Assembly (NCBI GenBank): GCA_045538195.1
Contig: JAZSRA010000049.1
Coordinates: 1-37,586, forward strand
Direction of reading: 5' to 3'
DNA from: SVTX01 sp045538195
GTDB taxonomy: Bacteria > Bacillota > Clostridia > Oscillospirales > CAG-272
Length of the DNA stretch: 37,586 nucleotides
A program made the position numbers and the translations under genes. The notes under the pieces were generated by a model. It was given only the letters and a program-made list of their open reading frames with translations. It was not told the origin of the DNA and did not search any database. Positions 25,901 to 33,573 of the stretch are shown here, piece by piece (within the stretch, counting starts at the first letter, position 1; every line of letters starts with the position of its first letter).

Positions 25901-26149
25901 CGATGCCGAGGAGTCGGTAAGACCGCCGTACTCGCCAAACACCTTGGCGGCGAGACGTGAAAACGTGACCACCTCAAAGCAGAGCGCCGAGGAGGGGGGA
26001 AGGTCGGCAAGCATAGATTCGCTGACGAAGGTCTGCTGCTCGGGAACAAGCAAAAGGCATTTTTCGCCCAACGCCACCTTTTTCCGTATTTCTTCAATTA
26101 TGTAGGAGGTCTTGCCGCCTCCTGGACGGCCGAGAATAAAATTCAACAT
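22922..26149 (-). CDS. addB: ATP-dependent helicase/deoxyribonuclease subunit AddB
   Basis: This 1075-aa partner of AddA starts MLNFILGRPGGGKTSYI, with a Walker A motif at the very N-terminus. AddB contributes an inactivated helicase fold that recognises Chi and a second nuclease domain. The nuclease is held together by a [4Fe-4S] cluster; the ligands here are C753 (ASCPYQYWC) and C1057, C1060, C1066 (CKYCFLRASC), with the spacing known from B. subtilis. VVDYKTGSHPF carries the nuclease D/K pair. AAGGATA precedes the ATG. It starts 11 bases after queG ends. Confidence 0.96.
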   Translation of the reverse strand: MLNFILGRPGGGKTSYIIEEIRKKVALGEKCLLLVPEQQTFVSESMLADLPPSSALCFEVVTFSRLAAKVFGEYGGLTDSSASGGARNLVMWQSLREIASDLREYNDVKTDLSFCSMMLSTVDELHACGITPEECEKAAKDCSDESLSKKLFDVALIYANFERVLSDRIGEGAAAAENRLFRLASLLREHDYFKGCHIFVDSFTSFTGEEHAVLYELAAQADGLTISLCRDADMKNMPHTVGVDDTYRRFKRFAAEKGIETNTVTVDQGDRLKDSALSALERGLWDFSLTSDTVSDLSEDDLSSIEAFVCKNEYDEINLAALKILQAYREGVKFSEMAVILRDAESRKGLMEAVFERMGIPYFISERTDLSATAAARLIFSALRCVIYNFRSADVITLLKTGLCGIDESEADLFEDYIYTWSISGSKFLDDIWSMNPDGYTADKPRGRSLEILQGANRVRSKLIPPLVRLREKFSAAKGDTLMNCRAIYEYLSEIGLSDSLCSLAELDVASGDFRSAGECLRIYDSVISTLGQVCAILSDTPTTPEELSHAIEIMLCGSDMGSVPAVGEYVTVGSAPTLRVENVKLAIVLGLCEGEFPRSYSDSGIFTEGDKAIMEELSIPLVSRETRVTSDELFYVYRAMTKPREKLIVSTCSSRIGGGSCTPSTAWNRLFFLFPKLKKYLFDLDLIKKIADAVSDDEDEEISDEDLSKIVSKESEVADVSDDVVIDPLQIKMLFGDRIYLSQTKISTFASCPYQYWCRYVLALREKKVGAVSYDSSGTIVHYVMEKLVGDLKQSDGSLSRPDDETVVKLVSNYVDQYIASIGCPLPPSMMYTFSRLRDLALVMAKSVLDEFSDSSFKVLSQELRISESREGALKPLEISVDDTENSPKIVLGGIIDRIDFFDGEDRRYLRVVDYKTGSHPFDIAGLESGNDVQLPAYLFTAALEENKELIGGEKEIFPASALFLSANESGGKVSPERSGFILDNIDVLSAASGELDKSILAGIEVDRGTGTVKKGNAVSEDGIRDIDRVLRESIASTGRGIFEGRAPRTPSPKACKYCFLRASCPKAAKNTDY

Positions 26150-26160
26150 AGCTTATCCTT

Positions 26161-26988
26161 TTATTTATCAGATTTTGTTGAGTCCTCAAAAATTTTCAAA
26201 TTTCTGCCTATGACCTCGCGCCCTCGCCATGAATAAGCTCGACGGGAAAAGTCGCAGTCGCTCATTGAATCAATAGCGTGGGAGGTCAGAAGCGGCAGAA
26301 GATCGCTTTTGAAATAATCAACGTTCGTATATATGGTTCGCTTTTCTATTGCTTGTTTCGTATAAGGGCAAACCTCTTGGCAGAGATCACACCCCCAGAC
26401 CGAGCCGCCCGAAATTATCGCGCGTATCTCGTCAGCCGTAAGCTCACCTTTTTTCTGGGTCAGAGCAGAGAGACATTGACCTGTTTTGTAGGCGGGGCAG
26501 ACCCTTTTACATTTTCCGCAGCCGTGACAACGTTCTATCGGTTTGGAAGCGGCATCTGTTGGAATATCGGTGATGATTTCACCCAAAAAGACGTAAGATG
26601 AATATTTTTCTGTTATCAGCAAACCGTTATCTCCAATGACACCAAGCCCTGCCGATGCCGCGGCGTGACGCTCGTCGATAGGCGAATCGTCGGCAAAGCC
26701 GCAAAATCTGTTTTCGGGATAAAGCTCCGACAGTTCTGGGATCAGAGATGAAAAAAACTCTGAAAAATATCCGTGATAGTCTCGGCATATAGCGTAAGCC
26801 GAAAGGTTTCTTTCTTTGTGGGGAGTTAGATATGGAATTGCAAAAATTATCGCCGTCAGCTCGCCATTTGCGTCAAATCCCGCCCTTGAAAGCTTATACG
26901 GGCGTGTTAATATGCAATTTTTTAGGGCAATTGGTGCGGCGAGCGTTATTCCTCGCTCACTAAGAGCTGCCAATATCTTGTCTATCAT
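26161..26988 (-). CDS. queG: QueG-like epoxyqueuosine reductase
   Basis: This 275-aa protein is of the QueG family, which reduces epoxyqueuosine to queuosine in tRNA anticodons using cobalamin and two [4Fe-4S] clusters. Both cluster motifs are present: CHGCGKCKRVCP, and CDLCQEVCP with an upstream Cys in TGQC. The DUF1730-type region HAAASAGLGVIGDNGLLIT and FLGEIITD match the cobalamin-binding part. It is shorter than E. coli QueG (379 aa), lacking the C-terminal HEAT-like part, as in many Firmicutes members. The start is ATG 26988 with GAGGAT five bases upstream; a 17-codon in-frame extension lacks an equivalent site. First gene of the queG-addB-addA unit. Specificity for epoxyqueuosine is by family. 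Confidence 0.85.
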   Translation of the reverse strand: MIDKILAALSERGITLAAPIALKNCILTRPYKLSRAGFDANGELTAIIFAIPYLTPHKERNLSAYAICRDYHGYFSEFFSSLIPELSELYPENRFCGFADDSPIDERHAAASAGLGVIGDNGLLITEKYSSYVFLGEIITDIPTDAASKPIERCHGCGKCKRVCPAYKTGQCLSALTQKKGELTADEIRAIISGGSVWGCDLCQEVCPYTKQAIEKRTIYTNVDYFKSDLLPLLTSHAIDSMSDCDFSRRAYSWRGREVIGRNLKIFEDSTKSDK

Positions 26989-27021
26989 AAAAATATCCTC
27001 AAAAATCGATTCATTACCATA

Positions 27022-27050
27022 ATTATAGCATAAAAACATAATAAAAACAA
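27022..27050 (-). promoter_or_regulatory. Sigma-A promoter of queG-addB-addA
   Basis: On the minus strand the -35 box is TTGTTT (27045-27050), the spacer 17 bases and the -10 box TATAAT (27022-27027), about 35 bases upstream of the queG ATG. The rest of the divergent region (27051-27141) is AT-rich, with several TATAAT-like boxes at about 27115-27135 that may serve the plus-strand protease gene. Confidence 0.7.
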
Positions 27051-27155
27051 GAAGCGCGACTACTTTTCAGTGACTTTTTATGAGTTCTTCAATAAACGTT
27101 CACATTTTCTTATTATAATATAATCATATAATAATCTCAATGGAGGTATTTGTTT

Positions 27156-28373
27156 GTGAAAAAGGCGTCTCAGACCTTGAAAAACGCAAAAAATATAATT
27201 TTAATCACTTCTGCGCTTATGGCGGTCGCGTTACTTTTCAGCTCCTGCGGAACTGTAAGATTTCATTACGATCTCGGAAATATAGGCAACGCCTTGCTTG
27301 AGGAATACGTTAAGAATGACGAAGCTATAGCCGCTCCCGAACTTGACGGCGACCGAGAGGAGATAACCATAGAAAAAAATGAGGGGAACAAATCCGAGGG
27401 CGATAAGATCACCAGCGCGGGACAGGCATACAACACTATCAGCGAGGTCTATTACGCGGTAGCTGACAGCGTGGTTGAAATAACCACCGAGACGGTGCGG
27501 AACGGCTCGTGGATGGGTCAGTACGTCACCGAAGGCGCGGGAAGTGGAGTGATAGTGGACGGCAGAGGCTTTATAGTAACCAATCACCACGTTGTGGAAG
27601 GTGCGTCCAACATTACCGTCCGACTAACAACGGGCGAGGAATTTAAGGCTGTGCTTATGGGAAGCGATGAGACCGCAGACCTTGCGGTCATTAAAATAGA
27701 CGCCAGCGGATACGAGCTTACCGTAGCGCCAATGGGATGCAGCGGAGACCTTGTGGTGGGCGAGGACGTTATCGTTTTAGGTAATCCCCTCGGTTCTCTG
27801 GGCGGCACTCTTACAACGGGTATCATCAGTGCAACTGAAAGAACTATCACGGTAGACGGAACCGAAATGGTACTGCTCCAGACTAACGCTGCCATAAATC
27901 CCGGAAACTCGGGCGGAGGACTCTTTAATATGGCGGGCGAACTTATAGGTGTGGTCAATGCCAAAATGGCAGGAAGCGATATCGAAGGACTTGGCTTTGC
28001 CATTCCCATTGATTACGCTCACGGTATCATTGAGGATCTTATAAATTACGGCTACGTCAAGGGCGTTGCCGATCACGGTCTTATCCTGCTTGACGTTACC
28101 ACCCAGAATCTTCCCTCGGCGTACGCGAAGTACGGCATCACTAATACGGGAGTGGTCATTCTGGAGTCAAAGCTGACAGACGAATTGCAATACGGAGATA
28201 CCGTTATATCGGTAAACGGAGCTAAGATAAGCTCCTCGTCAAGTTTTGACGCAATCGTGCGCGCCCAGAGCGTGGGAGACAGCTTGACGGTCAAGGTAAG
28301 TCGCGGCGGCAGGTATGTAACCGTTACCTACACGCTGGGCGAGAGAGGCGCTGAGGGCATAGCTCTTGAATGA
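27156..28373 (+). CDS. HtrA/DegP-like trypsin-family serine protease, probable lipoprotein
   Basis: This 405-aa envelope protease has an N-terminal hydrophobic segment ending in LLFSSC, a plausible lipobox (F at -3 is less usual), so it is probably anchored outside the membrane. The trypsin-like triad is H145 (TNHHVVEG), D175 (TADLAVIKID) and S252 (NPGNSGGGLFN). A PDZ-like domain occupies about residues 300-400 (GVVILESKLTDELQYGDTVISVNG). Residues ~45-95 are a charged linker. GTG at 27156 is chosen because GGAGG lies nine bases upstream; an in-frame TTG at 27150 is too close. The two-component pair follows immediately, suggesting a shared envelope-stress or quality-control module. Confidence 0.92.
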   Translation: MKKASQTLKNAKNIILITSALMAVALLFSSCGTVRFHYDLGNIGNALLEEYVKNDEAIAAPELDGDREEITIEKNEGNKSEGDKITSAGQAYNTISEVYYAVADSVVEITTETVRNGSWMGQYVTEGAGSGVIVDGRGFIVTNHHVVEGASNITVRLTTGEEFKAVLMGSDETADLAVIKIDASGYELTVAPMGCSGDLVVGEDVIVLGNPLGSLGGTLTTGIISATERTITVDGTEMVLLQTNAAINPGNSGGGLFNMAGELIGVVNAKMAGSDIEGLGFAIPIDYAHGIIEDLINYGYVKGVADHGLILLDVTTQNLPSAYAKYGITNTGVVILESKLTDELQYGDTVISVNGAKISSSSSFDAIVRAQSVGDSLTVKVSRGGRYVTVTYTLGERGAEGIALE

Positions 28374-28415
28374 TCGGATCGCGAATCCTTTAACTATGAA
28401 AACGAGGTGCAGAAT

Positions 28416-29114
28416 ATGTATCGGATATTGGTAGTAGACGATGAAGCGAGAATACGCTCTATCATAAAAAAGTACGCGGAGTTTGAAGGACATTCGGTCA
28501 CCGAGGCAGGGGACGGAATGGAAGCGGTAAGGCTCTGCCGCAAGGAAAAATACGACGTTATAATAATGGATATCATGATGCCCGAGCTTGACGGCTTTTC
28601 GGCATGCCGTGAGATACGCAAGGTTTCCGATACTCCCATTATTATGCTTTCGGCAAGGGGAGAGGAATACGATAAGATAAACGGCTTTGAGCTGGGAATA
28701 GACGATTACGTTGTAAAACCCTTTTCTCCCAAGGAGCTTATGCTTCGTATCGAGGCGATAATGAAAAGAATGAGCAGACGGGGAGCTGACGAAAAGAAAG
28801 CGCCTAACGTGGTCATAGAAATGGACGGCGGCGGACTTCGGGTGGATATTACCGCAAGACTTGTCTACGTCAGAGGCGAAAGAGTGGATATGTCGCCCAA
28901 GGAGTACGATCTGTTCTTCTATATGCTTGAAAACCGTAACGTTGCGCTATCCCGTGAAAAGCTTATCAGCGAGGTCTGGGGTTATGATTTTTACGGCGAT
29001 GCCAGAACCCTTGATACTCACGTAAAGCTTCTCCGCAAGAGCCTTGGGGAGTACAGCAAGTACATAGTAACTCTGCGCGGAGTGGGCTATCGCTTTGAGG
29101 GCGAGTCCAAATAA
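28416..29114 (+). CDS. OmpR/PhoB-type response regulator
   Basis: This 232-aa regulator has a receiver domain (residues ~1-120) with acidic pocket D8/D9, phospho-acceptor D52 (VIIMDIMMPELDG), a threonine/serine switch in PIIMLSAR and K in DYVVKPFSP. A winged-helix DNA-binding domain follows (~135-232; MSPKEYDLFFYMLENRNVALSREKLISEVWGYDF...TLDTHVKLLRKSL). The start ATG 28416 has GAGGTG six bases upstream. An in-frame GTG three codons earlier overlaps that ribosome site and is rejected. The sensor kinase gene follows after 23 bases; the HtrA-like gene ends 42 bases before it. Target genes are unknown. Confidence 0.95.
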   Translation: MYRILVVDDEARIRSIIKKYAEFEGHSVTEAGDGMEAVRLCRKEKYDVIIMDIMMPELDGFSACREIRKVSDTPIIMLSARGEEYDKINGFELGIDDYVVKPFSPKELMLRIEAIMKRMSRRGADEKKAPNVVIEMDGGGLRVDITARLVYVRGERVDMSPKEYDLFFYMLENRNVALSREKLISEVWGYDFYGDARTLDTHVKLLRKSLGEYSKYIVTLRGVGYRFEGESK

Positions 29115-29137
29115 AACGCGACTGAAAGACCGACGAA

Positions 29138-30616
29138 ATGAAAAAAGCAAGAAACAAAAAAGCACGTGCAAATAGAGACGGTCGTTACGTATCAAGTATA
29201 TCGTGGCGGTTGTTTGGTGCGCTTATACTATTCGTCACCATGATACTTCTGGTAATATGGGTGTTTCAGATCGTTCTTTTGAATCAGTTTTACGAGCAGG
29301 CGAAGCTTGAGGATCTTTACAGGACCGACAAAGATATAAGCGCGTCATTTTCGGACGAAAAGCAACTCTGCGAGATAGCGTATCTGCGGTCGGTGGAGAC
29401 CGATACCTGTATCCGAGTTTACCGTATAGCCGATGAAGAATCGGAGATATTGGTGGACAGTGACGTCAATATGGGCTGTTCTATCCACCACATTGGTGAC
29501 GGCTTGAACCGTTATTACCGTATGGCAGTGAAAAACGGCGGCGTTTATATTCACACCCGACGGGACGCAAAATCAAGAGCGCACAGTACCATTATGGTGT
29601 CGGTAAAACAGGCGGAAAACGGTGAGGTCTACGTCATAATGCAGGACGTTGAGCTTCAGCCTCTTGACGTTACGGTCACAACGCTTCAGCGTCAGTTTGG
29701 TTGGATAATGTGCATCCTTGTAATGGGCGCTATGATAATGGCTCTGGCGATGTCGCGAATGGTGTGTATGCCTATGCAGAAGATGAGCCAATCGGCAAAG
29801 AGATTGGCAAAGGGCGACTACGGCACACGTTTTTATGGCGGCGGATACAGAGAGGCGGAGGAGCTTGCCGATGCCCTCAACTTTGCGGCGAGCGAGCTTC
29901 AGAAAAACGACGATCTCCAAAAGGAGCTTATTGCCAATATTTCCCACGATCTCCGCACACCTCTGACCATGATAAAAGGGTATAGCGAGATAATGCGCGA
30001 TCTTCCCGATGAGAATACACCCGAAAACGTTCAGGTCATAATCGACGAGACCGAGAGGCTTACCGAGCTTGTGAACGACGTGCTTGACCTGTCCAAAATA
30101 AGAGCGGGAACAAGAAAACCCGAGATCGAGGTCTTCGAGCTTACCGAAACTGTGGCGGCGGTGCTTACACGCTACAAAAAGCTGACCGACCAGAAATACG
30201 TGATAAACTTTATGGCGGATCAGAGCGTTTGCGTCAAGGCAGACAGAACCATGATATTGCAGGTAATATACAACCTTGTCAATAATGCCCTCAACTACAC
30301 GGGCGAGGACAAGACAGTGACTATCGTCCAGACCGTCACGGGCGGCAAGGTGAGAATTTCGGTCACCGATACGGGCGAGGGAATTGCCGAGGAGGATCTG
30401 CCCTATATCTGGGACAGATATTACAAGGTCGACAAGGTTCATAAGCGCGCGGTGGTAGGTACGGGTCTGGGACTTTCCATCGTCAAGGGCATCCTTGAAT
30501 CCCATGGAGCGGTCTACGGAGTGGAAAGCACGGTAGGAGTTGGAAGCACCTTCTATTTTGAGCTTGACGCCATTTATGACGCAAATATTGACACCGACGA
30601 AAAAATTCCGGAATAA
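29138..30616 (+). CDS. Membrane sensor histidine kinase
   Basis: This 492-aa kinase is the probable partner of the preceding regulator. The N-terminus is short and basic, then TM1 (about 23-48) and an extracellular sensor region of about 140 residues. TM2 (about 187-208) leads into a HAMP linker (MQKMSQSAKRLAKGDYGTRF). The HisKA box holds the phosphorylated H270 in IANISHDLRTPLTM. The HATPase domain shows NLVNNALNYT, DTGEGIAEEDLPYIWDRYY and GTGLGLSIVKGI. The sensor domain is not recognised. The ribosome site is weak (GAAAG). The signal is unknown; linkage to the HtrA-like gene suggests an envelope cue. Confidence 0.94.
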   Translation: MKKARNKKARANRDGRYVSSISWRLFGALILFVTMILLVIWVFQIVLLNQFYEQAKLEDLYRTDKDISASFSDEKQLCEIAYLRSVETDTCIRVYRIADEESEILVDSDVNMGCSIHHIGDGLNRYYRMAVKNGGVYIHTRRDAKSRAHSTIMVSVKQAENGEVYVIMQDVELQPLDVTVTTLQRQFGWIMCILVMGAMIMALAMSRMVCMPMQKMSQSAKRLAKGDYGTRFYGGGYREAEELADALNFAASELQKNDDLQKELIANISHDLRTPLTMIKGYSEIMRDLPDENTPENVQVIIDETERLTELVNDVLDLSKIRAGTRKPEIEVFELTETVAAVLTRYKKLTDQKYVINFMADQSVCVKADRTMILQVIYNLVNNALNYTGEDKTVTIVQTVTGGKVRISVTDTGEGIAEEDLPYIWDRYYKVDKVHKRAVVGTGLGLSIVKGILESHGAVYGVESTVGVGSTFYFELDAIYDANIDTDEKIPE

Positions 30617-30650
30617 AAGCGAAATGGGCAAAATTCTTTTGTCGGCACTA

Positions 30651-30679
30651 TTGCAATTTTGCGACAGATGCGGTAAAAT
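30651..30679 (+). promoter_or_regulatory. Sigma-A promoter of rlmA and the glycosyltransferase
   Basis: The -35 box is TTGCAA (30651-30656), the spacer 17 bases and the -10 box TAAAAT (30674-30679), about 40 bases before the rlmA-like ATG. Confidence 0.65.
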
Positions 30680-30718
30680 AATAGAGTACGCGATCTAACG
30701 CTTGAGAGGTAAGACAGA

Positions 30719-31561
30719 ATGAATGATATAATCAGCGCCATATTCAAATGCCCCGTCTGCGGAGGCAAAATGAGAGTGACCGAGGACAAGAAAAGCGCGA
30801 AATGCGACGGCTCCAATCCAAAAGGGAAGAACCATAGCTTTGATTTTTCAGCTGACGGCTACCTCAGCTTCGGCGTGACGGGGGGAGACTCCAAATCCGC
30901 AGTTGCGGCGAGAAAAGCGTTTTTGCGCTCCACCGAATGTTACAGACCTGCCGCCGAGGCGATCTGCGACACAGTGTCGAAATATGCTCCCAACTGTGGA
31001 GTACTGATAGACGCGGGCTGCGGAGAGGGTTATTATACCTCGATGCTCTCGGAGGTGTCCGAGAAAGCCGTGGGGTTTGATCTTTCCAAGTTTGCTTGCT
31101 CGGCAGGTGCAAAGCAGGCAAAGAGAGACGGCAAAGAAAATCTGCTCTTTGCCACCGCAAGCGTTTTTGAGCTGCCCTTGCAGAGCGGATGTGCCGACGT
31201 TGTTACCAATATCTTCGCTCCCTGTGCAGAAGAAGAGTATAAGCGTGTTCTTCGTGACGGAGGCTTGCTTTTCGTTGTCGGAGCGGGCAAAGACCATTTG
31301 ATGGGACTGAAAAAGGTAATATACGACAACGTTTACGAGAATGGTCAGCGTGCCGACCTTCCCCAAAATATGGAGCATCTGGGTTGCGTGACCTCTGCCC
31401 ACAAGATACGGGTGGACGGTAAAGAAAATATAGCCGCTCTCTTTTCGATGACGCCCTACTATTGGCGAACAAGCGAGGCGGATAAGGAAAAGCTTGCGTC
31501 TCTTGACTCACTCGTGACCGAGATAGAGTTTGAAATAAATATCTACAAAAATAACAACTAA
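30719..31561 (+). CDS. rlmA: RlmA-like 23S rRNA guanine-N1 methyltransferase
   Basis: This 280-aa protein has an N-terminal zinc-binding module, likely C11, C14, C29 and H39 (CPVCGG...CDG...NHSFD), followed by DGYL. A class I SAM methyltransferase domain (LIDAGCGEGYYTSML) comes next. This layout is that of RlmA family enzymes, which methylate N1 of G745 (RlmAI) or G748 (RlmAII, tylosin resistance) in 23S rRNA. VVTNIFAPCAEEEYKRVLRDGG matches the family. Which guanine is modified cannot be told. GAGAGGT precedes the ATG. It is cotranscribed with the next gene (17-base gap). Confidence 0.88.
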   Translation: MNDIISAIFKCPVCGGKMRVTEDKKSAKCDGSNPKGKNHSFDFSADGYLSFGVTGGDSKSAVAARKAFLRSTECYRPAAEAICDTVSKYAPNCGVLIDAGCGEGYYTSMLSEVSEKAVGFDLSKFACSAGAKQAKRDGKENLLFATASVFELPLQSGCADVVTNIFAPCAEEEYKRVLRDGGLLFVVGAGKDHLMGLKKVIYDNVYENGQRADLPQNMEHLGCVTSAHKIRVDGKENIAALFSMTPYYWRTSEADKEKLASLDSLVTEIEFEINIYKNNN

Positions 31562-31578
31562 TAAAAGGATCGACTAAA

Positions 31579-32292
31579 ATGAAATTTTCACTTTGCATAC
31601 CAATGTATAACGAAAGCTCGATAATCAAGGAGACGGCGCAGACCCTCTCGGACTATATGTCGGCGAATTTTGAGGATTACGAGATAATCTTCTCAAACGA
31701 CGGTTCAAAGGATGGCTGTGACAAGCTGGTAGAGGAGATGGATCTGCCCCACGTCCGTGTTGTGGGCTACGAGGTAAACAGAGGAAAGGGCTACGCCGTA
31801 AGAACGGCTATGCTCGCCGCCGAGGGAGACGTAGTTATGTTCACCGACGCCGACCTTGCCTACGGATGTGACGTTATAAAGAGAGTTTACGATACCTTTA
31901 TCGCAAATCCCAATGCCGATATGGTAATAGGTTCCCGTAATCTTTCCAAGGACGGTTACGAGGGATATACCGCTATACGCAAGCTTGCCAGCAAGATCTA
32001 TATAAAGGTCTTGTCGATAGTGGGCGGCTTTAAGCTTTCGGATTCCCAGTGCGGCTGCAAGGCGTTTACGGGTAAGGCAACGAAGGAGATATTCTCCCGT
32101 TGCGAGGTCGACCGTTTTGCCTTTGACTTTGAATGTATCCTCTGGGCAAACCGCTTCGATATGAAGATCGTGGAAATGCCCGTTAAGATCATCAATCACC
32201 GTGAAAGCTCGGTCAACGTCCTTCGCGACTCATTTAAGATGGTGCGTGACATTCTGAAAATGAAAAAACGCATCAAAAAAGCTAAAATATAA
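31579..32292 (+). CDS. Family 2 glycosyltransferase (polyprenyl/dolichyl-phosphate glycosyltransferase-like)
   Basis: This 237-aa GT-A enzyme has an N-terminal SLCIPMYNES, nucleotide-sugar contacts IIFSNDGSKDG, the metal-binding DxD-type motif TDADLAYG (D90, D92), and DSQCGCKAF with a following FDFEC as in ALG5/DPM1-like enzymes. It has no membrane segment, so it probably works at the membrane surface on a lipid-phosphate acceptor using UDP- or GDP-sugar. The sugar and acceptor are not readable. The C-terminus is lysine-rich (MKKRIKKAKI), consistent with membrane association. AAAGGA precedes the ATG; a terminator follows directly. Confidence 0.88.
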   Translation: MKFSLCIPMYNESSIIKETAQTLSDYMSANFEDYEIIFSNDGSKDGCDKLVEEMDLPHVRVVGYEVNRGKGYAVRTAMLAAEGDVVMFTDADLAYGCDVIKRVYDTFIANPNADMVIGSRNLSKDGYEGYTAIRKLASKIYIKVLSIVGGFKLSDSQCGCKAFTGKATKEIFSRCEVDRFAFDFECILWANRFDMKIVEMPVKIINHRESSVNVLRDSFKMVRDILKMKKRIKKAKI

Positions 32293-32293
32293 T

Positions 32294-32347
32294 AAAAAAA
32301 CACCTTTGCAGATCTGCATTGTTGCAGAAAAACAAAGGTGTTTTTTG
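32294..32347. terminator. Bidirectional terminator between the glycosyltransferase and the 103-aa gene
   Basis: AAAAAACACCTTTG (to 32308) pairs with CAAAGGTGTTTTTT (from 32333), giving a long stem with A-run and T-run. The loop contains the small palindrome TGCAGATCTGCA. It can stop both the plus-strand glycosyltransferase transcript and the minus-strand unit ending at 32358. Confidence 0.9.
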
Positions 32348-32357
32348 TTGAATAATA

Positions 32358-32669
32358 TTATTTTTCGCCGCTCTTGTAGCGTTTGAGCGCAGGCGCGGCC
32401 TTCTGACGCTTTACTCCCTTGAGAATAAGCGTTCCCGTCTTTTTGTCTACCTTGCCGAATTTCTTCAGCTTCTTTTTCTTCATTTTCTCATATCTCTTGA
32501 CAACCTGATTTATCTGCGCCAGCTTGACGGCAACGATTTCCGCGGTGTTGAGAAAGTTGTATATGGTGCGCCCTATATCACGTTTTTTCTTTTCCTTTTT
32601 ATAAGTAAGGATAGTACACTCGTAAAACTCGCCGTCCTTGTTTACTATTATCTTGTCATTACTTTTCAT
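32358..32669 (-). CDS. Small basic protein of unknown function
   Basis: This is a 103-aa lysine-rich protein that I do not recognise. It begins MKSNDKIIVNKDGEFYECTI, a possible small beta-structured segment. The middle (TIYNFLNTAEIVAVKLAQIN) looks helical. The C-terminal half carries YEKMKKKKLKKFGK and ends in more basic residues. There is no signal peptide, membrane segment or cysteine cluster. The strong basic charge suggests nucleic-acid or ribosome contact, as inference only. It starts 2 bases after the uridine phosphorylase stop, with AGAGGT inside that gene's end, so it is translationally coupled to it, and it ends at a terminator. These features favour a real gene. Confidence 0.75.
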   Translation of the reverse strand: MKSNDKIIVNKDGEFYECTILTYKKEKKKRDIGRTIYNFLNTAEIVAVKLAQINQVVKRYEKMKKKKLKKFGKVDKKTGTLILKGVKRQKAAPALKRYKSGEK

Positions 32670-32671
32670 TT

Positions 32672-33445
32672 TTAACCTCTGTCGGCAATAATCAGCTTTT
32701 TCAATGCTTCAATACCGATCCTTATGGCAAGATCGGTGTCGTGATGCTCGTCGGTATCATTGTCAAGTCCTGCGTCGGCTCTCTCTTGATTCCAGACCAC
32801 CGAAAATACCGCGCCGCAACGAACTCGCAGGTAGCTCGCGACGGTAAAGAGCGTTCCCGATTCCATTTCGCTTGCAAGAACGCCAAGACGCTTCCAAGCC
32901 TCCCATTTTTCAAGGAGATCGCCCGCCGTAGGCATCCTCTTTGGAGAGTGCTGACCGTAAAATGAGTCCTTAGCCTGAACTACGCCCGTGTGATAAGACG
33001 CGCCAAGCTCGTGAGCCGAGTCTCGGAGAGAGAGCATAACGTCGGGGTCGCTGACCGCGGGAAACTCAATGGGTGCGTACTCTCGTGACGTTCCGTCCTG
33101 TCTTACCGCTCCGCTTGCTATTACCGCGTCTCCCGCCTTGACGGAGAGATCGATGCCTCCGCAAGTTCCGACTCGGATAAAGGTGTGAGCGCCGCACATA
33201 ACAAGCTCCTCTATGGCGATAGCCGCCGATGGGCCTCCGATGCCCGTGGAGCAGACCGTTACCGTCTCGCCGTGCAATTTACCGTTCCATATACAGTACT
33301 CGCGGTTCTGTGAAACCTTGTAAGGCTCGTCAAAGTAAGCGGCGATCTTCTCGCAACGAGCGGGGTCACCTGGCAGGATGCAATATTTGCCGATCTCGCC
33401 CTCAGATACGTTTATATGATACTGTTTTTCGTGGGAAGATAGCAT
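32672..33445 (-). CDS. udp: Uridine phosphorylase-like nucleoside phosphorylase
   Basis: This 257-aa enzyme of the PNP/UDP family splits a nucleoside with phosphate into base and ribose-1-phosphate. CILPGDPARCEKIA (phosphate-binding GDP...R), CSTGIGGPSAAIAIEEL, IRVGTCGGI and the ribose-binding EMES near the C-terminus are all present. The order and spacing resemble E. coli Udp more than DeoD, including DGTSREYAPIEFPAV. The start is ATG 33445 with GGAGGT four bases upstream; an in-frame extension to 33550 runs through the promoter and is rejected. It has its own sigma-A promoter and is followed by the 103-aa gene. Exact base preference is inferred. Confidence 0.88.
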   Translation of the reverse strand: MLSSHEKQYHINVSEGEIGKYCILPGDPARCEKIAAYFDEPYKVSQNREYCIWNGKLHGETVTVCSTGIGGPSAAIAIEELVMCGAHTFIRVGTCGGIDLSVKAGDAVIASGAVRQDGTSREYAPIEFPAVSDPDVMLSLRDSAHELGASYHTGVVQAKDSFYGQHSPKRMPTAGDLLEKWEAWKRLGVLASEMESGTLFTVASYLRVRCGAVFSVVWNQERADAGLDNDTDEHHDTDLAIRIGIEALKKLIIADRG

Positions 33446-33476
33446 TTTGACCTCCGAAAAGATGATTTCTGTTATT

Positions 33477-33505
33477 AGTATATCATAATAATGTCCAAAA
33501 TTCAA
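33477..33505 (-). promoter_or_regulatory. Sigma-A promoter of udp
   Basis: On the minus strand the -35 box is TTGAAT (33500-33505), the spacer 17 bases and the -10 box TATACT (33477-33482), about 30 bases upstream of the udp ATG. Confidence 0.65.
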
Positions 33506-33514
33506 GAGTTTTTT

Positions 33515-33543
33515 GCATAATATCGCAATTACGACAGATAATA
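33515..33543 (+). promoter_or_regulatory. Possible forespore (sigma-F/G-type) promoter of spoVAD
   Basis: GCATAA (33515-33520), a 16-base spacer and GATAATA (33537-33543) resemble the sigma-G pattern (-35 gnATR, -10 CATnnTA). It lies 30 bases upstream of the spoVAD start. The family is known to be forespore-expressed; the box match is partial. Confidence 0.4.
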
Positions 33544-33573
33544 AGTACAAAATCTGATCAAATGGAGCTTAAA

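Noticed and set aside
29573..30631. 352-codon minus-strand open frame opposite the sensor kinase
   Set aside because: The plus-strand kinase has intact HisKA and HATPase motifs here; the reverse frame shows none.
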